64,000 nucleotides of DNA from a virus. Each line of letters begins with the position of its first letter. Position 1 is the stretch's first letter. The translations under genes and the position numbers were made by a program. The stretch lies in IMG/VR virus record IMGVR_UViG_3300043313_002348, positions 1 to 64,000 of that record, one strand, 5' to 3'. The notes beneath the pieces were generated by a model, which did no database searches, had not been told where the DNA came from, and was given only the letters and a program-made list of their open reading frames with translations. Below are positions 33,396-43,011 of the stretch, piece after piece.

Positions 33396-35306
33396 GTGGC
33401 GGTAGCCCAGCTCGACCCGGAGGCACCTGACAAGTTCATACTACTTGAGACGGGCTGGAGTGAGCAGGCGCTCGCCCGCCAGATCCCCGGGTCTCGCTGG
33501 GATACCACACGTAAGAGGTGGACGATTCCGCTTACCTGGAACGCCTGCCTCGCACTCCAGGGTATCATTCCGGGCGTGGACGTCCAACCCGACCTACTCA
33601 CGTGGTCCGCGCGCGAGCGCACGACGCGCGTGGACGCGTGTCTCACCCTCCGTGACCTCATCGACTGGCCCGCGGACTGGAGCGATCCTGGCTTCAACCC
33701 GGATCTCTACCCGTACCAGAAGGTGGTCAACTACATGGCCATCCTCGCGGGACGTTCGTTTATCTTCGGTGACGAGGTCGCGTGTGGTAAGGGTGTCCAA
33801 GTTTTGACCACTCTTCGTCTACTCTATCAACTCGGTCAGCCGGTCTTGCGTGGGATCATCGTCTGCCCGAACAGCGTGAAGCGTCACTGGTCGCGAGAGA
33901 TTCCTCGGTGGTTCCCGGAGGCCGTTCCGTACGTGATCAGCGGTACGGCGAGGCAGCGTAAGGACACGATCGCGCTGGCGTCCGCGGATCCCAACTCGAT
34001 CATGATCGTGAACTACGAGGCGATGCGTCTACTGAGTCGACTCGCGCCGTACGGCTCGATCAAACTTAAGCGATGTCGCGACTGCGACCGCTACACGGGA
34101 GATGAGACACTTACACCCGCGCGCTGCGAGGTACACCCGAAGGTCTTCAACTCGATCCCATTCGTGACGTTTATCGTCGACGAGGCGCACCGGCTGAAGG
34201 ATCCCGTGGCGAAGCAGACGCGCGCGTGCTGGGCTGTCGCCCACCAGTCGTCCGTGAAACGTGCCTGGGCGATGACCGGAACCGCCATCGCGCGGCACGT
34301 CGGTGACCTGTGGTCGATCCTGCACTGCGTCGACCCCGCGAAGTATCCCGTGAGATCGAAGTGGCTCGACCGCTACGCGCTCATGTCGTACGGCACTCAC
34401 GGCGGGTTGGAGGTCATCGGCCTACGCCCCGACACGGCGGCCGAGTTCTACGCCTCCCTCTATCCTTCTTACCGTCGCATGACCGCCGCGCTGGTGGACG
34501 AGCAGCTCCCGCGGATGATCTACGTTCCGCGTACCGTCGAGATGCCACCCGCGCAGCGTAAGCGTTACCACGAACTTGACACTAAGTTAAAGACGTACAC
34601 CGAGGACGGTCAACTCTTCATCGCACCTAACAACCTCGTGGCGAAGACGCGTCTCATGCAGCTCGCCGCTGGTAACGTGACCATCGAGCTACCACCCGGT
34701 AAGAATCCCGATGACGTAAGTGACTGGGAGGTACACATCACCGAGCCGTCGCCGAAGCTCGACGAGCTTGCCCTTATTCACGAGGAACTCGACGGCGAGC
34801 CGTACGTGCTCGGCGGTATTCATAAGGAGTTACTCTACCTCGCCGCGAAGCGGTATGAGAAGCAAGGCGTTCGTTACATGATGGCGACGGGTGACCAGTC
34901 TGAGTACGAACGTGATCAGGCGCTGCAGGCTCTCAACGCCGGTCGCATTCAAGTGTTGATCACGACGATCAGCGCGAGCAAGGAGGGCATTAACTTCGCC
35001 GAAGCTGTTACCACTATGGTGAAGTTGCAGCGGTCGTGGTCACTTATCGAGGAGATCCAGTTCAACGGACGTCACGCTCCCGCGCGGCGCGTTGGCGAGG
35101 GTCGACTTCGGGCATCACGTATCATCGACGTCATTACCGAGGGAACGTGCGAGGAAGCTCAGTTGGTACGATTGGCCCAGCGACGTGAGCAACTTGAGCA
35201 GATCAACCGCGACCGACTCGCGCTGGTGAAGCAGGGTCGCGACACGACCGCACTTGACGTGGCTTACCAAGACGTTCTCAACACCGACGTCGGCACTCCC
35301 ACCTAG
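33396..35306 (+). CDS. SNF2-like SF2 helicase
   Basis: 636 residues; GTG start. Motif I is the variant FGDEVACGKGVQ, motif Ia IIVCPNSVKRHW, motif II FIVDEAHRLKD, motif III AMTGTAIARH; motifs V-VI appear in SASKEGINFAEA and the following Q/R region (FNGRHAPARR). An insertion before motif II has CRDCDRY...ARCEVH, a probable zinc finger. It would remodel DNA or displace proteins in replication or recombination. Confidence 0.85.
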   Translation: MAVAQLDPEAPDKFILLETGWSEQALARQIPGSRWDTTRKRWTIPLTWNACLALQGIIPGVDVQPDLLTWSARERTTRVDACLTLRDLIDWPADWSDPGFNPDLYPYQKVVNYMAILAGRSFIFGDEVACGKGVQVLTTLRLLYQLGQPVLRGIIVCPNSVKRHWSREIPRWFPEAVPYVISGTARQRKDTIALASADPNSIMIVNYEAMRLLSRLAPYGSIKLKRCRDCDRYTGDETLTPARCEVHPKVFNSIPFVTFIVDEAHRLKDPVAKQTRACWAVAHQSSVKRAWAMTGTAIARHVGDLWSILHCVDPAKYPVRSKWLDRYALMSYGTHGGLEVIGLRPDTAAEFYASLYPSYRRMTAALVDEQLPRMIYVPRTVEMPPAQRKRYHELDTKLKTYTEDGQLFIAPNNLVAKTRLMQLAAGNVTIELPPGKNPDDVSDWEVHITEPSPKLDELALIHEELDGEPYVLGGIHKELLYLAAKRYEKQGVRYMMATGDQSEYERDQALQALNAGRIQVLITTISASKEGINFAEAVTTMVKLQRSWSLIEEIQFNGRHAPARRVGEGRLRASRIIDVITEGTCEEAQLVRLAQRREQLEQINRDRLALVKQGRDTTALDVAYQDVLNTDVGTPT

Positions 35307-35322
35307 CGAGTAGGAAAATTAC

Positions 35323-35442
35323 ATGCCTGAGCGTTACCGCCCAAGTTGGGAAACACACTCCTTCGAGAGTGACATGTACGGTATGGCCATCGGCGTCGTG
35401 GTCCTCCTTCTCGCCCTAGCTGTGATCGTCTTCATCTTCTAA
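35323..35442 (+). CDS. Single-pass membrane protein (39 aa)
   Basis: ATG seven bases after AGGAAA. A polar N-terminus (MPERYRPSWETHSFESDM) precedes one helix (IGVVVLLLALAVIVFIF) that ends the protein. Function unknown. Confidence 0.6.
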   Translation: MPERYRPSWETHSFESDMYGMAIGVVVLLLALAVIVFIF

Positions 35443-35453
35443 GAGGTGATGTA

Positions 35454-37154
35454 GTGCTTCCCGCAGGTCCGAACCAACTCACCGGCGCGTACGTCGCCGC
35501 GTTCCGTGAGCATCACAAGATCTCACGTGACACGTGGGCCGAGAAGGTAGGCATCACCGGTGGTCCGCAGTGGCGGATCGAGAAGAAGAACACCTTCAAG
35601 GAGTCCGAGCGCGCCGTGACGTGGAGCGCCGTGGAGGCACTCGGCGGTCCGATCGAACTTGACGTGATCGGTGAGGTAGCGCCGACGAACTTCCGCGGCG
35701 GCGACGGCGCCACCGGTAGCGGTGAAAAGAAGAAGTCAACCCGGCGAAGTAGCCTACCGCAGGTCGACCTCACCACTCCCGTGGTCTGTATCTCACCCGA
35801 GTTCGTCCCTCCCGCGTTCACCAACGACCACGGTGCGCCGACCGACCCGGCCGACGAGGAGGAAGTCTCGCCGTCCTTCGTCGTCACGACGGAGACACTG
35901 CCGATCGCGGAACCCGCGAACGTCATACCACTCCCCGCCGGCTGGGAACACTTCTACCCACCTTCCGATCCCCGTCACTTACATAGGTTTCTCCGCAACG
36001 AGAACCGATGTCTGAACGCGACCTGCGCGGCGACCGCGACCGGGTTTGACTCGGTAGCGGATCCGGACGAGATCACTCCCGAGAAGATCAAGGAACTTAT
36101 CCGGGTCGCCTCGGAAGTCGACACACCCTACGAGGGTCAAGTTCTCCCGGTGAAGGTCAGCGGTGACGTTCGCGCGCTGAGTAACTCCGAGATGGAGGAC
36201 GCACGCAGGTGTCGCCGGCGGTGGTGGTTGAGCTGGTACCTCGGCCTGCGTGAGAAGAACGAAGATAAGTTCGGTCACATGGCCATCGGCGACCGGGTTC
36301 ACCGCGCTCTCGCCGGCTGGTACGTGCCCGAGGGTCAGACACGCGTCGACCCGCGTGACGGTCTGGAACGTGCCATCGTCGAGGACTGGACCGTCGTCAA
36401 CGCGTGGGCGAACGACGCGGGTATGGACGCCGAGTACCTCGCGGGACTCGCCACACGCTACATGAAGGTGAACTCACTCGAGCGTGCCATGGTCGAAGGT
36501 TACGTGGAGTGGATCGCGGAGACCGGCGCCGACTCTCAGCTCGTGATTACCGGGTCGGAGGTCGCGCTGGCCGCGCCGGTTCAAGTTCAGGTGAACGGTG
36601 AACCGGTACCGGTCGAGATCATCGGTAAGCTCGACGCGCGCTACCACCGACTTAGCGACGGTCGCCGCGGGTTCATGGATCACAAGACCGTCGGGAGTCT
36701 CAAGGAGCCACTGCTCACGCTCGTAGGTAACAACCAGATGTACCAGTACATCCTACTCGAGTTTTTGAACACTCCGGACGGCGAGCTCGCCTGCGACACC
36801 GCTCTCTACAACATGCTTAGGCGTGTGAAGCGGACGGCGACGGCGAACCCACCCTTCTACGACCGGGTCGAGGTTCGTCACACCGTTCCTGAGCTTGAGT
36901 TCTACAAGACGGAGGTCGAGCAGGTCGCGACCGAGATCGTCGAGATGACCCGCAAGCTCGACGCCGGCGCCGACCCACTCAAGATCGCGTACCGCACGTG
37001 GCGTACCACGTGCAAGGACGACTGTCCACACTTCATGATCTGCCCGCTGTTCAACGACCGAGGTTCACGTGCCAACGACGCCCTCGCGGAGCGGTACGTG
37101 CAGACCGATCCGCTTAGGCGTTACGAAGGACTTGAGGTAGTTCGCCCGACGTAG
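35454..37154 (+). CDS. Cas4/RecB-like PD-(D/E)xK exonuclease with N-terminal HTH domain
   Basis: 566 residues; GTG after GAGGTGATGTA. The first 70 residues are an HTH-like domain (ITGGPQWRIEKK). A disordered Pro/Asp linker follows. The nuclease (about 240-560) has CRRRWWLSWYLGL, GDRVHRAL, IIGKLDARYH and FMDHKT. The late cysteines TCKDDCPHFMIC plus the earlier Cys suit the Fe-S cluster of Cas4/AddB enzymes. It sits with Sak4-like and DUF669-like genes, a recombination module. No CRISPR array is present. Confidence 0.8.
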   Translation: MLPAGPNQLTGAYVAAFREHHKISRDTWAEKVGITGGPQWRIEKKNTFKESERAVTWSAVEALGGPIELDVIGEVAPTNFRGGDGATGSGEKKKSTRRSSLPQVDLTTPVVCISPEFVPPAFTNDHGAPTDPADEEEVSPSFVVTTETLPIAEPANVIPLPAGWEHFYPPSDPRHLHRFLRNENRCLNATCAATATGFDSVADPDEITPEKIKELIRVASEVDTPYEGQVLPVKVSGDVRALSNSEMEDARRCRRRWWLSWYLGLREKNEDKFGHMAIGDRVHRALAGWYVPEGQTRVDPRDGLERAIVEDWTVVNAWANDAGMDAEYLAGLATRYMKVNSLERAMVEGYVEWIAETGADSQLVITGSEVALAAPVQVQVNGEPVPVEIIGKLDARYHRLSDGRRGFMDHKTVGSLKEPLLTLVGNNQMYQYILLEFLNTPDGELACDTALYNMLRRVKRTATANPPFYDRVEVRHTVPELEFYKTEVEQVATEIVEMTRKLDAGADPLKIAYRTWRTTCKDDCPHFMICPLFNDRGSRANDALAERYVQTDPLRRYEGLEVVRPT

Positions 37155-37236
37155 CTCACGACATTCGCGTAGGTTCGCGTCGGTGATCTAGTAAGATGTA
37201 ACTGAAGTTGCCGAGAAAAGTGGAAGTGAGGAACCT

Positions 37237-38019
37237 GTGACAGCAGGTACCGCGCAGCTACCACCTCAACCTACGTTCGGGGTGGACCAACGTCTCTCGG
37301 TGCTCGTTCACGCGGGGGCGAAGGTGGGAAAGTCGACGTTCTCGGCGACCGCACCTGGACCTATGCTCGTGCTCGACGCCGAGGGATCGTGGCGGTTTAT
37401 CCCGCTTCGAAAGTTCTACTGGGATCCCATGAGTGGTCCGCCGCCGCAAGACGACAGTACGTGGGACGTGTGCGTGGTGACGGTCCGCACCTGGGAGGTG
37501 GTGCAGCGGACGTACGTGTGGTTGACGCAGTACATCACGCCGTTCGTCAGTGTGATCATTGACTCGATCACCGAGATTCAGCGCCGGTGCCGCGAGAACC
37601 TGGTCGGCACAGACGCGATGAAGATGCAAGACTGGGGCGTGCTGCTCGCGCGCATGGACAACGTGATTCGCGGGTTCCGCGACCTGACCCTCTACCCGCA
37701 ACTTAACATCCGCTGCGTGGTGTTTGTCGCCGAGACCCGCATGATCGACGGCAAGTATAAGCCGTCTATGCAGGGTCAGATCGGCGTCAGTCTTCCGTAC
37801 TGGGTGGACATCTGCGGCTACCTCATGCCCTTCCAACTCCCGGACGGCAACGGTCAGTCGACGGTCGAGGCGCGTCAACTGATCATTGTGCCGAACCCGA
37901 TGTACGAGGCAGGTGAGCGCGTCCAGGGTAAACTCCCACCGGCGATCCTCGTCCCGCGACCTGATCCGCAGCGGGTAGGAACCACGATCACAGAAATGAT
38001 GACAGCACTCTACAGCTAA
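37237..38019 (+). CDS. Sak4-like RecA-fold ATPase
   Basis: 260 residues; GTG start. Walker A HAGAKVGKSTF near residue 28, MLVLDAEGSW, and Walker B FVSVIIDSITEI. The compact core without the RecA C-terminal domain fits phage Sak4 single-strand annealing/recombination ATPases. Confidence 0.75.
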   Translation: MTAGTAQLPPQPTFGVDQRLSVLVHAGAKVGKSTFSATAPGPMLVLDAEGSWRFIPLRKFYWDPMSGPPPQDDSTWDVCVVTVRTWEVVQRTYVWLTQYITPFVSVIIDSITEIQRRCRENLVGTDAMKMQDWGVLLARMDNVIRGFRDLTLYPQLNIRCVVFVAETRMIDGKYKPSMQGQIGVSLPYWVDICGYLMPFQLPDGNGQSTVEARQLIIVPNPMYEAGERVQGKLPPAILVPRPDPQRVGTTITEMMTALYS

Positions 38020-38033
38020 AGGAGTTAGCCCAC

Positions 38034-38975
38034 ATGGGCGCAGTTGACTTCAGTACCCTGCTCCAGCAGGCGAAGACCGTTTCCTTCGACGCGCTACCGA
38101 AGGCCGACTACACGATCCAGATCGTGGAGTCGGAGGCCACCAGCACGCAGGGTGGCAAGGACATGATCAAGGTGAAGGGTGCGGTCGTCGGCGGGCCGTA
38201 CAACGGTAAGAAGGTCTTCAACAACTTCGTCCTCTCCCCGGAGTCGGACGCGGCGCTCGCGATCTTCTTCCGCCAGATGGGTGCCCTCGGTGTGGACGAG
38301 GGAACGATCCTCCAGTGCTCTGGCGACGGAGGCATGGCCCGCTTGGCCGCCCTCCTGCAGAACCGCACGGCCGTGTGGTCTCTCGACACCCGCGAGTGGG
38401 GTGGCACCACGCGCAACGAGGTCAAGGCGATCAAACCGCTGCCCGCGGGTTCGGGTGCGCCGCCGGTCGCGGGACTTCCAGCCCCCACACCCGCGGCTCC
38501 CACCGGGATTCCGGCGGCGCTTCCGGGACTCCCCGGAATGCCGCAAGCGTCGCCGACCCCGACCGGCTTCGCCTCACCCACGGGTCTTCCGGGTCTCCCA
38601 GGTACTCCCGCCGCTCCCACCGCGGCGAACGGCGCCGCGACACCGCCTCCCGCACTCCCGGGTATGCCGGCGCTCGCCGGGATCCCACCGCAGGCGACGC
38701 AGCCGGATCCCGCCGCGCCGCAGGTGATCGCACAGCCTCAACCCACTCAGGTGGTCGCACCTCAGGTGCCGGCGCAGCCGGTCACGCCACCCGCGCCGGC
38801 GGCGCTGGTGCCCATCGCGGTACCACCGGCGGGCTACGAGGCCTACGCCGCGCAGTGGCCAACCTTCACCCCGGAGCAGCAGCACCAGGTGTACCAGGCT
38901 GCCGGCGTCCCGGTACCGGCGTCGGAGGTTCCGGCGCCACCCGCCACACCCGCACCACCCCCACTCCCGTTCTAA
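38034..38975 (+). CDS. DUF669-like protein with long Pro/Ala-rich tail, probable ssDNA-binding partner
   Basis: 313 residues. The first 140 residues (ADYTIQIVESEATSTQGGKDMIKVKG, then FFRQMGALG) resemble the DUF669/phage SSB-like family. From residue 140 on the protein is low complexity Pro, Ala, Gly and Thr, with LPGLPG/LPGMP-type repeats, then a folded-looking end (YAAQWPTFTPEQQHQVYQAAG). It follows Sak4 by 15 bases. Confidence 0.65.
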   Translation: MGAVDFSTLLQQAKTVSFDALPKADYTIQIVESEATSTQGGKDMIKVKGAVVGGPYNGKKVFNNFVLSPESDAALAIFFRQMGALGVDEGTILQCSGDGGMARLAALLQNRTAVWSLDTREWGGTTRNEVKAIKPLPAGSGAPPVAGLPAPTPAAPTGIPAALPGLPGMPQASPTPTGFASPTGLPGLPGTPAAPTAANGAATPPPALPGMPALAGIPPQATQPDPAAPQVIAQPQPTQVVAPQVPAQPVTPPAPAALVPIAVPPAGYEAYAAQWPTFTPEQQHQVYQAAGVPVPASEVPAPPATPAPPPLPF

Positions 38976-39000
38976 CGTCCCTCGTTCGTCGACTAGGTCG

Positions 39001-39033
39001 GGTGACGGAACCGTGACGCCGGGTGCCGTCACC
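39001..39033 (+). terminator. Hairpin after DUF669-like gene
   Basis: GGTGACGG and CCGTCACC flank 17 bases. No T-run. It separates the recombination genes from the sugar genes; TAAGAT just downstream may be a -10. Confidence 0.4.
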
Positions 39034-39061
39034 TGATCACTTACTAAGATAAGGAGTTCAC

Positions 39062-40429
39062 GTGCGCGTCGGGTACGCTAAGCTCGGGCAGCGCATCGCG
39101 CTCGGTGCGGGAGACGACTGGTCCTCGATCGGCAGCGACCGCGACGAACCTACCGTCCTGCGGCAACTCGCGCAGCGCAACCCGCATCACGAGTTCGTAC
39201 TCGTAGGAATGAACACGGGACCTCCTCTCGCCGACCTCGGATTTCCCTCGAACATCGTGAATCCGTGGGAGGAAGGTCTCCGCGGCGAGGTACGTGATGG
39301 TCTCGCCGTGGTGAGGCGTCAACACATGAACGGCGCTAAGGGTCTCACGCCCACTGGCCGGAACGAGGTCATTAGGCTGTACGACAACCTCACGGCACAC
39401 CTCTTCAAGGGTCTCGACGCTCTTGTGATCTGGGCGGGAACGCACGGCACCTCGAACTCACCTATGCCGGGTATCGTGAAGAGTACGCGCGGACGCTGGA
39501 CCTATCCGCAAGATCAGTACGTCACGTACGGCGCGTACCTCCTGCGTGGCATAAGCGTCTGGCGTGAACCTGATCCCCTCGGCCGAGAGGAGATCTGGCT
39601 CTGCCCCGACGCGCGTAACATACTTAAACATCACGACGCGAAGTGGCCTCGTCGTCACCCCGTCCTCGGCCAGTTTAACCTCCGCTACCGCTCGGTGTGC
39701 TGCCGTTACGGGGACGAACGTGAACCCGAGGCCTGTGGCTTCCCAGACGCGCGGTGGCACTCCGGACGTGATTACTGGGTCGCTACTGACACGTATGTCG
39801 GCTCGACGTTGGAGATCTGCGGGGTACACCCGGGAAGTTTTGAGGGTGGCTACGCGTGGCATGACCGCTGCCGGTTCGGCATGTTCGTCAACGAAGCCGG
39901 GACGAACGTGCCGGATTACCTGAGCCGCAAGGTGGCCCTGCGTGACTGGGTACTCCCACTCGGCTACGACTGGCTTCACGGAAACTGGACCACGCGATCA
40001 CTTACCGAACTGGGTGTGAGCATCGAACCCGCGCCTACCGCGGACTACTACCCCATCCTCTGCTCCGCGCGGTCGACGTTCACCACGCCGTCGTCCGGGT
40101 CGGGGTGGGCGACCGCGAAGCCGTGGGAGGCGTTCGGCGTCCGCACCGTCTGCTTCTTTCATCCCGAGTACGATACCCAGGGTCACATTATTCCGACACT
40201 CGCGCAGGTCGAGGCGGGTACAGTGGAAGACGTCGAGCTCGCGCACCTCGCGCGCTGGCTTCGGGTCAGCACGCCCGAGCAGCTACGCGAGCGGGTCGAC
40301 TGGGTCAACCGGGATGAAGGTGTGTGGTCCTGGCTCACTCAAGCACAGTACAATCTGTTCAGGCGTACGTACGACGCGCGGCCTTACCTGAGGAAGATCG
40401 AGGAGAGAATTAGTGGGAAAGCATCGTGA
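39062..40429 (+). CDS. Predicted GT-B glycosyltransferase
   Basis: 455 residues; GTG nine bases after AAGGAG. An N-terminal Rossmann-like half (FVLVGMNTG, DALVIWAGTHG) and a C-terminal half with SGSGWATAKPWEAFGVRTVCFFHPEYD, which looks like a donor-binding site. The middle WLCPDARNILKHHDAKWP is distinctive. It overlaps the next glycosyltransferase by 17 bases. A transferase adding a sugar to modified DNA fits the neighbours; protein or wall glycosylation is the alternative. Confidence 0.6.
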   Translation: MRVGYAKLGQRIALGAGDDWSSIGSDRDEPTVLRQLAQRNPHHEFVLVGMNTGPPLADLGFPSNIVNPWEEGLRGEVRDGLAVVRRQHMNGAKGLTPTGRNEVIRLYDNLTAHLFKGLDALVIWAGTHGTSNSPMPGIVKSTRGRWTYPQDQYVTYGAYLLRGISVWREPDPLGREEIWLCPDARNILKHHDAKWPRRHPVLGQFNLRYRSVCCRYGDEREPEACGFPDARWHSGRDYWVATDTYVGSTLEICGVHPGSFEGGYAWHDRCRFGMFVNEAGTNVPDYLSRKVALRDWVLPLGYDWLHGNWTTRSLTELGVSIEPAPTADYYPILCSARSTFTTPSSGSGWATAKPWEAFGVRTVCFFHPEYDTQGHIIPTLAQVEAGTVEDVELAHLARWLRVSTPEQLRERVDWVNRDEGVWSWLTQAQYNLFRRTYDARPYLRKIEERISGKAS

Positions 40430-41570
40430 TAGTTCGTTGAAGTTCGCGCTGATCACCACCACCGTTCACGTGCCGAAGAACCTTCACGCGTGGACAGCGT
40501 TCTTGCGTGACGGAGATCTGATCGTGGTTGCCGGGGACCTGAAGACACCTCACGAGGAGGTTATCGCACTCCTCGACGACGTCACGCGACCTCATCCGAA
40601 ACTCACGGCTCGCTACCTCAGTCCTACGCGTCAAGATACCATGTACCCGCTGCTGTCGGAACTCACCGGGTGGAACACGATCCAGCGGCGGAACTTCGCC
40701 ACACTCTACGCTCTTCAGCTAGGTGCTGACGTCATCATCACCGTGGATGACGACAACTGGCCTACCACTGACGCCCTCGACCACGCCGACGAGTTCCGCG
40801 CCCAGTTCACCGACGACGCCGTCGTACCACTCCTCGACGGCGGTGACTGGTACAACCCGTGTCACGTCTTACTCGTTCAAGGTCCGACCGAGCTCATTCA
40901 AGGTGCACCTCAGTTTAGGCGGCTCTGGCACCGCGGGTTCCCGCGCTGGCTACGTGAGTCGTACGTGCCGGTGGTCTACCCGATCACGCCAGATCCATAT
41001 CTGGAGACGGGACGTGTCGGCGTCGTCGCCTCACTCTGGCTCGGCGACCCGGACGTCGACGCGCTGGACCGACACCCGGTTGCACTCCGCGTCAACTACA
41101 ACTCGATTCCCGAAACCGACCGAAACGTCACGATCAACTCGCGAACCACGTGGGCCCCGTTCAACTCGCAGGCTACCGCGTTCCGCGCCGAGCTCGCACC
41201 TGCCCTACTCTACTGGCCACACGTGGGTCGGTACGACGACATCTGGGCGTCGTTCATCGCGCAGAAGATCATGTCGACCTACGACCTCCACGTGTCGTTC
41301 GGACACCCGGTCGTGGAGCAGCAGCGAGGTGAACACACCGAACGTGACTTCACCGCGTTCCTGAACGACCTCGAGAACGAGATCTTCGGCATGAGGCACA
41401 ACCGCGAGGTGGTCGAGGCGATCCGCACCTGGACCGCCGACCCGACGTTGAGCATTCTCGAGAACACCGAGCGGCTGTTCTACCACGTCGCCACGACGTG
41501 CGACTTCATACCTGACTCGACGGTCAAGATCTTCGACGAGTGGCTGCGAATCTTCAAGGCGCTGTCGTGA
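40413..41570 (+). CDS. GT-A glycosyltransferase, DUF288/STELLO-like
   Basis: 385 residues. ALITTTVHVPKNLHAW opens the fold; VVAGDLKTP, NTIQRRNFATLYAL and VIITVDDDNWP give the acceptor/donor site and metal-binding DxD, and GRYDDIWAS is a second acidic site. The same layout occurs in DUF288/STELLO and reversibly glycosylated (UDP-arabinose mutase-like) proteins. Substrate unknown. Confidence 0.7.
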   Translation: MGKHRDSSLKFALITTTVHVPKNLHAWTAFLRDGDLIVVAGDLKTPHEEVIALLDDVTRPHPKLTARYLSPTRQDTMYPLLSELTGWNTIQRRNFATLYALQLGADVIITVDDDNWPTTDALDHADEFRAQFTDDAVVPLLDGGDWYNPCHVLLVQGPTELIQGAPQFRRLWHRGFPRWLRESYVPVVYPITPDPYLETGRVGVVASLWLGDPDVDALDRHPVALRVNYNSIPETDRNVTINSRTTWAPFNSQATAFRAELAPALLYWPHVGRYDDIWASFIAQKIMSTYDLHVSFGHPVVEQQRGEHTERDFTAFLNDLENEIFGMRHNREVVEAIRTWTADPTLSILENTERLFYHVATTCDFIPDSTVKIFDEWLRIFKALS

Positions 41571-42484
41571 TGAGGGCCGTCGTCACAGGTGATCTCGGGT
41601 TCCTAGGTCGTCACTTCACACGTAAGTTGAAGGCGTGTGGTTTCGACGTCCTCGGCGTGGACGTCAAGCGTGGTGGCATGCGGACGAACGACTGCCGCTA
41701 CCTCTTCAACACGTCGACGGACCGGTACGACCTCGCGATCCACGCCGCCGCGGTGGTCGGAGGTCGTGAGGCCATCGAGGGGAGACCCCTCGACCTCACC
41801 GTGAACTTCGACCTCGACCTCGCGTATATGAGGTGGTTGTTAGCCACGCGTCCTCGCCACGCGGTGTACTTCTCGTCGTCGGCGGTCTACCCGATCACGC
41901 TGCAAGACACCGACCTCGTACCGCGACAACTCTGGGAACACGACCTTAACACGGTGAAGTACGTGGGTGTGCCGGACGAGATCTACGGGTGGACGAAGCT
42001 GGTCGGCGAGGAGCTCATGCGCCGCGTACGCGACGCCGGGGTCGACGTCACGGTGGTGCGACCGTTCAGCGGCTACGGCGCGGATCAAGATCTCACGTAC
42101 CCGTTTCCTACGTTCATCCGGCGCGGACTTGCCTGCGCCGCGGATCCGGAGTTACCCTTCGACGTATGGGGACCGGGAACTCAGGTACGCGACTTCGTTC
42201 ACGTCGACGACGTGGTAGCAGCGACCCTCAACGCCGTCGCACGTCCCGACGTGCAGGTGACCAACGTCTGCACCGGGATCGCCACGAGCTTCGTCGACCT
42301 CGCGCGCGAGGTTCTCAAGCAGGTGGCTCCCACACGGGAGCCAAACCGGATCGTAACCCACCCCGCTAAGCCTACCGGCGTCGCGTACCGCGTCGGCTCT
42401 CCGCGGCAGATGTTCAAGTTCTACGCACCGAAAGTATCACTACCCGAGGGAATCACGAGTGCGCTGGAGGTAAGTCGTGGTTGA
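41570..42484 (+). CDS. NAD-dependent sugar-nucleotide epimerase/dehydratase (extended SDR)
   Basis: 304 residues from ATG at the TGATG junction. Nucleotide motif VTGDLGFLGRHF, a Ser-rich YFSSSAVYP strand, catalytic YGWTK and the GPGTQVRDFVHVDD block of NDP-sugar epimerases. It would provide the activated sugar for the adjacent transferases. Confidence 0.85.
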   Translation: MRAVVTGDLGFLGRHFTRKLKACGFDVLGVDVKRGGMRTNDCRYLFNTSTDRYDLAIHAAAVVGGREAIEGRPLDLTVNFDLDLAYMRWLLATRPRHAVYFSSSAVYPITLQDTDLVPRQLWEHDLNTVKYVGVPDEIYGWTKLVGEELMRRVRDAGVDVTVVRPFSGYGADQDLTYPFPTFIRRGLACAADPELPFDVWGPGTQVRDFVHVDDVVAATLNAVARPDVQVTNVCTGIATSFVDLAREVLKQVAPTREPNRIVTHPAKPTGVAYRVGSPRQMFKFYAPKVSLPEGITSALEVSRG

Positions 42485-42968
42485 GTTCGACGTCGTGGAC
42501 CTATCCGATTCCGGTTGGCAGTGGCTCAAGTCCACCGCGGACCTCCAGCGCGACACGTACGGGTACGACCTCCCGATGCCACCTGGCGAGAAGATCGCCA
42601 ACTACGCTGTGATGAATCACACCGCGGGTGTGAAGGAGTTCGGCGAGCTACTCGACGAGTTCGGGTGGAAGCCGTGGGCGTCACCACGAGGCTGGTTCAA
42701 CCGTGAGGCCGCACTGAGTGAGGCCGTCGACGTCGCGCACTTCCTCGCGAACATACTCGTGGCGATCGGCGTCACCGACGAGGAGTGGGAACTCGCGTAC
42801 CGAATGAAACAAGAGATGAACCGACGACGTCAGCGCGCTGGCTACACCGGCCGCGACAAGTGTCGCTCCTGCGGTCGCGCGTACGACGATCCCACCACAC
42901 GCTGCCGGCTCGACTCGGACTACTGCCAGGACGCGGCCACTCACGCGACGCGCAACACATTCGCCTAG
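42477..42968 (+). CDS. All-alpha NTP pyrophosphatase (dUTPase/dCTPase-like) with zinc tail
   Basis: 163 residues; GTG overlapping the SDR end. KEFGELLDEFGWKPW, EAVDVAHFLANILVA and the ending MKQEMNRRRQRAGY follow the dimeric dUTPase/MazG pattern (E-x2-E, E-x2-D, K-x3-N). The last 45 residues hold CRSCGRAY and further Cys. A dCTP or dUTP pyrophosphatase would keep plain dC out of replicating DNA. Confidence 0.7.
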   Translation: MVEFDVVDLSDSGWQWLKSTADLQRDTYGYDLPMPPGEKIANYAVMNHTAGVKEFGELLDEFGWKPWASPRGWFNREAALSEAVDVAHFLANILVAIGVTDEEWELAYRMKQEMNRRRQRAGYTGRDKCRSCGRAYDDPTTRCRLDSDYCQDAATHATRNTFA

Positions 42969-43011
42969 TACGGTTAGATCGACGACGAAAGCGCCTACTT
43001 GGGGGTCATCA

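Noticed and set aside
35454-37154. CRISPR adaptation Cas4
   Set aside because: No Cas1/Cas2 or array nearby; adjacent Sak4-like and DUF669-like genes indicate phage recombination.
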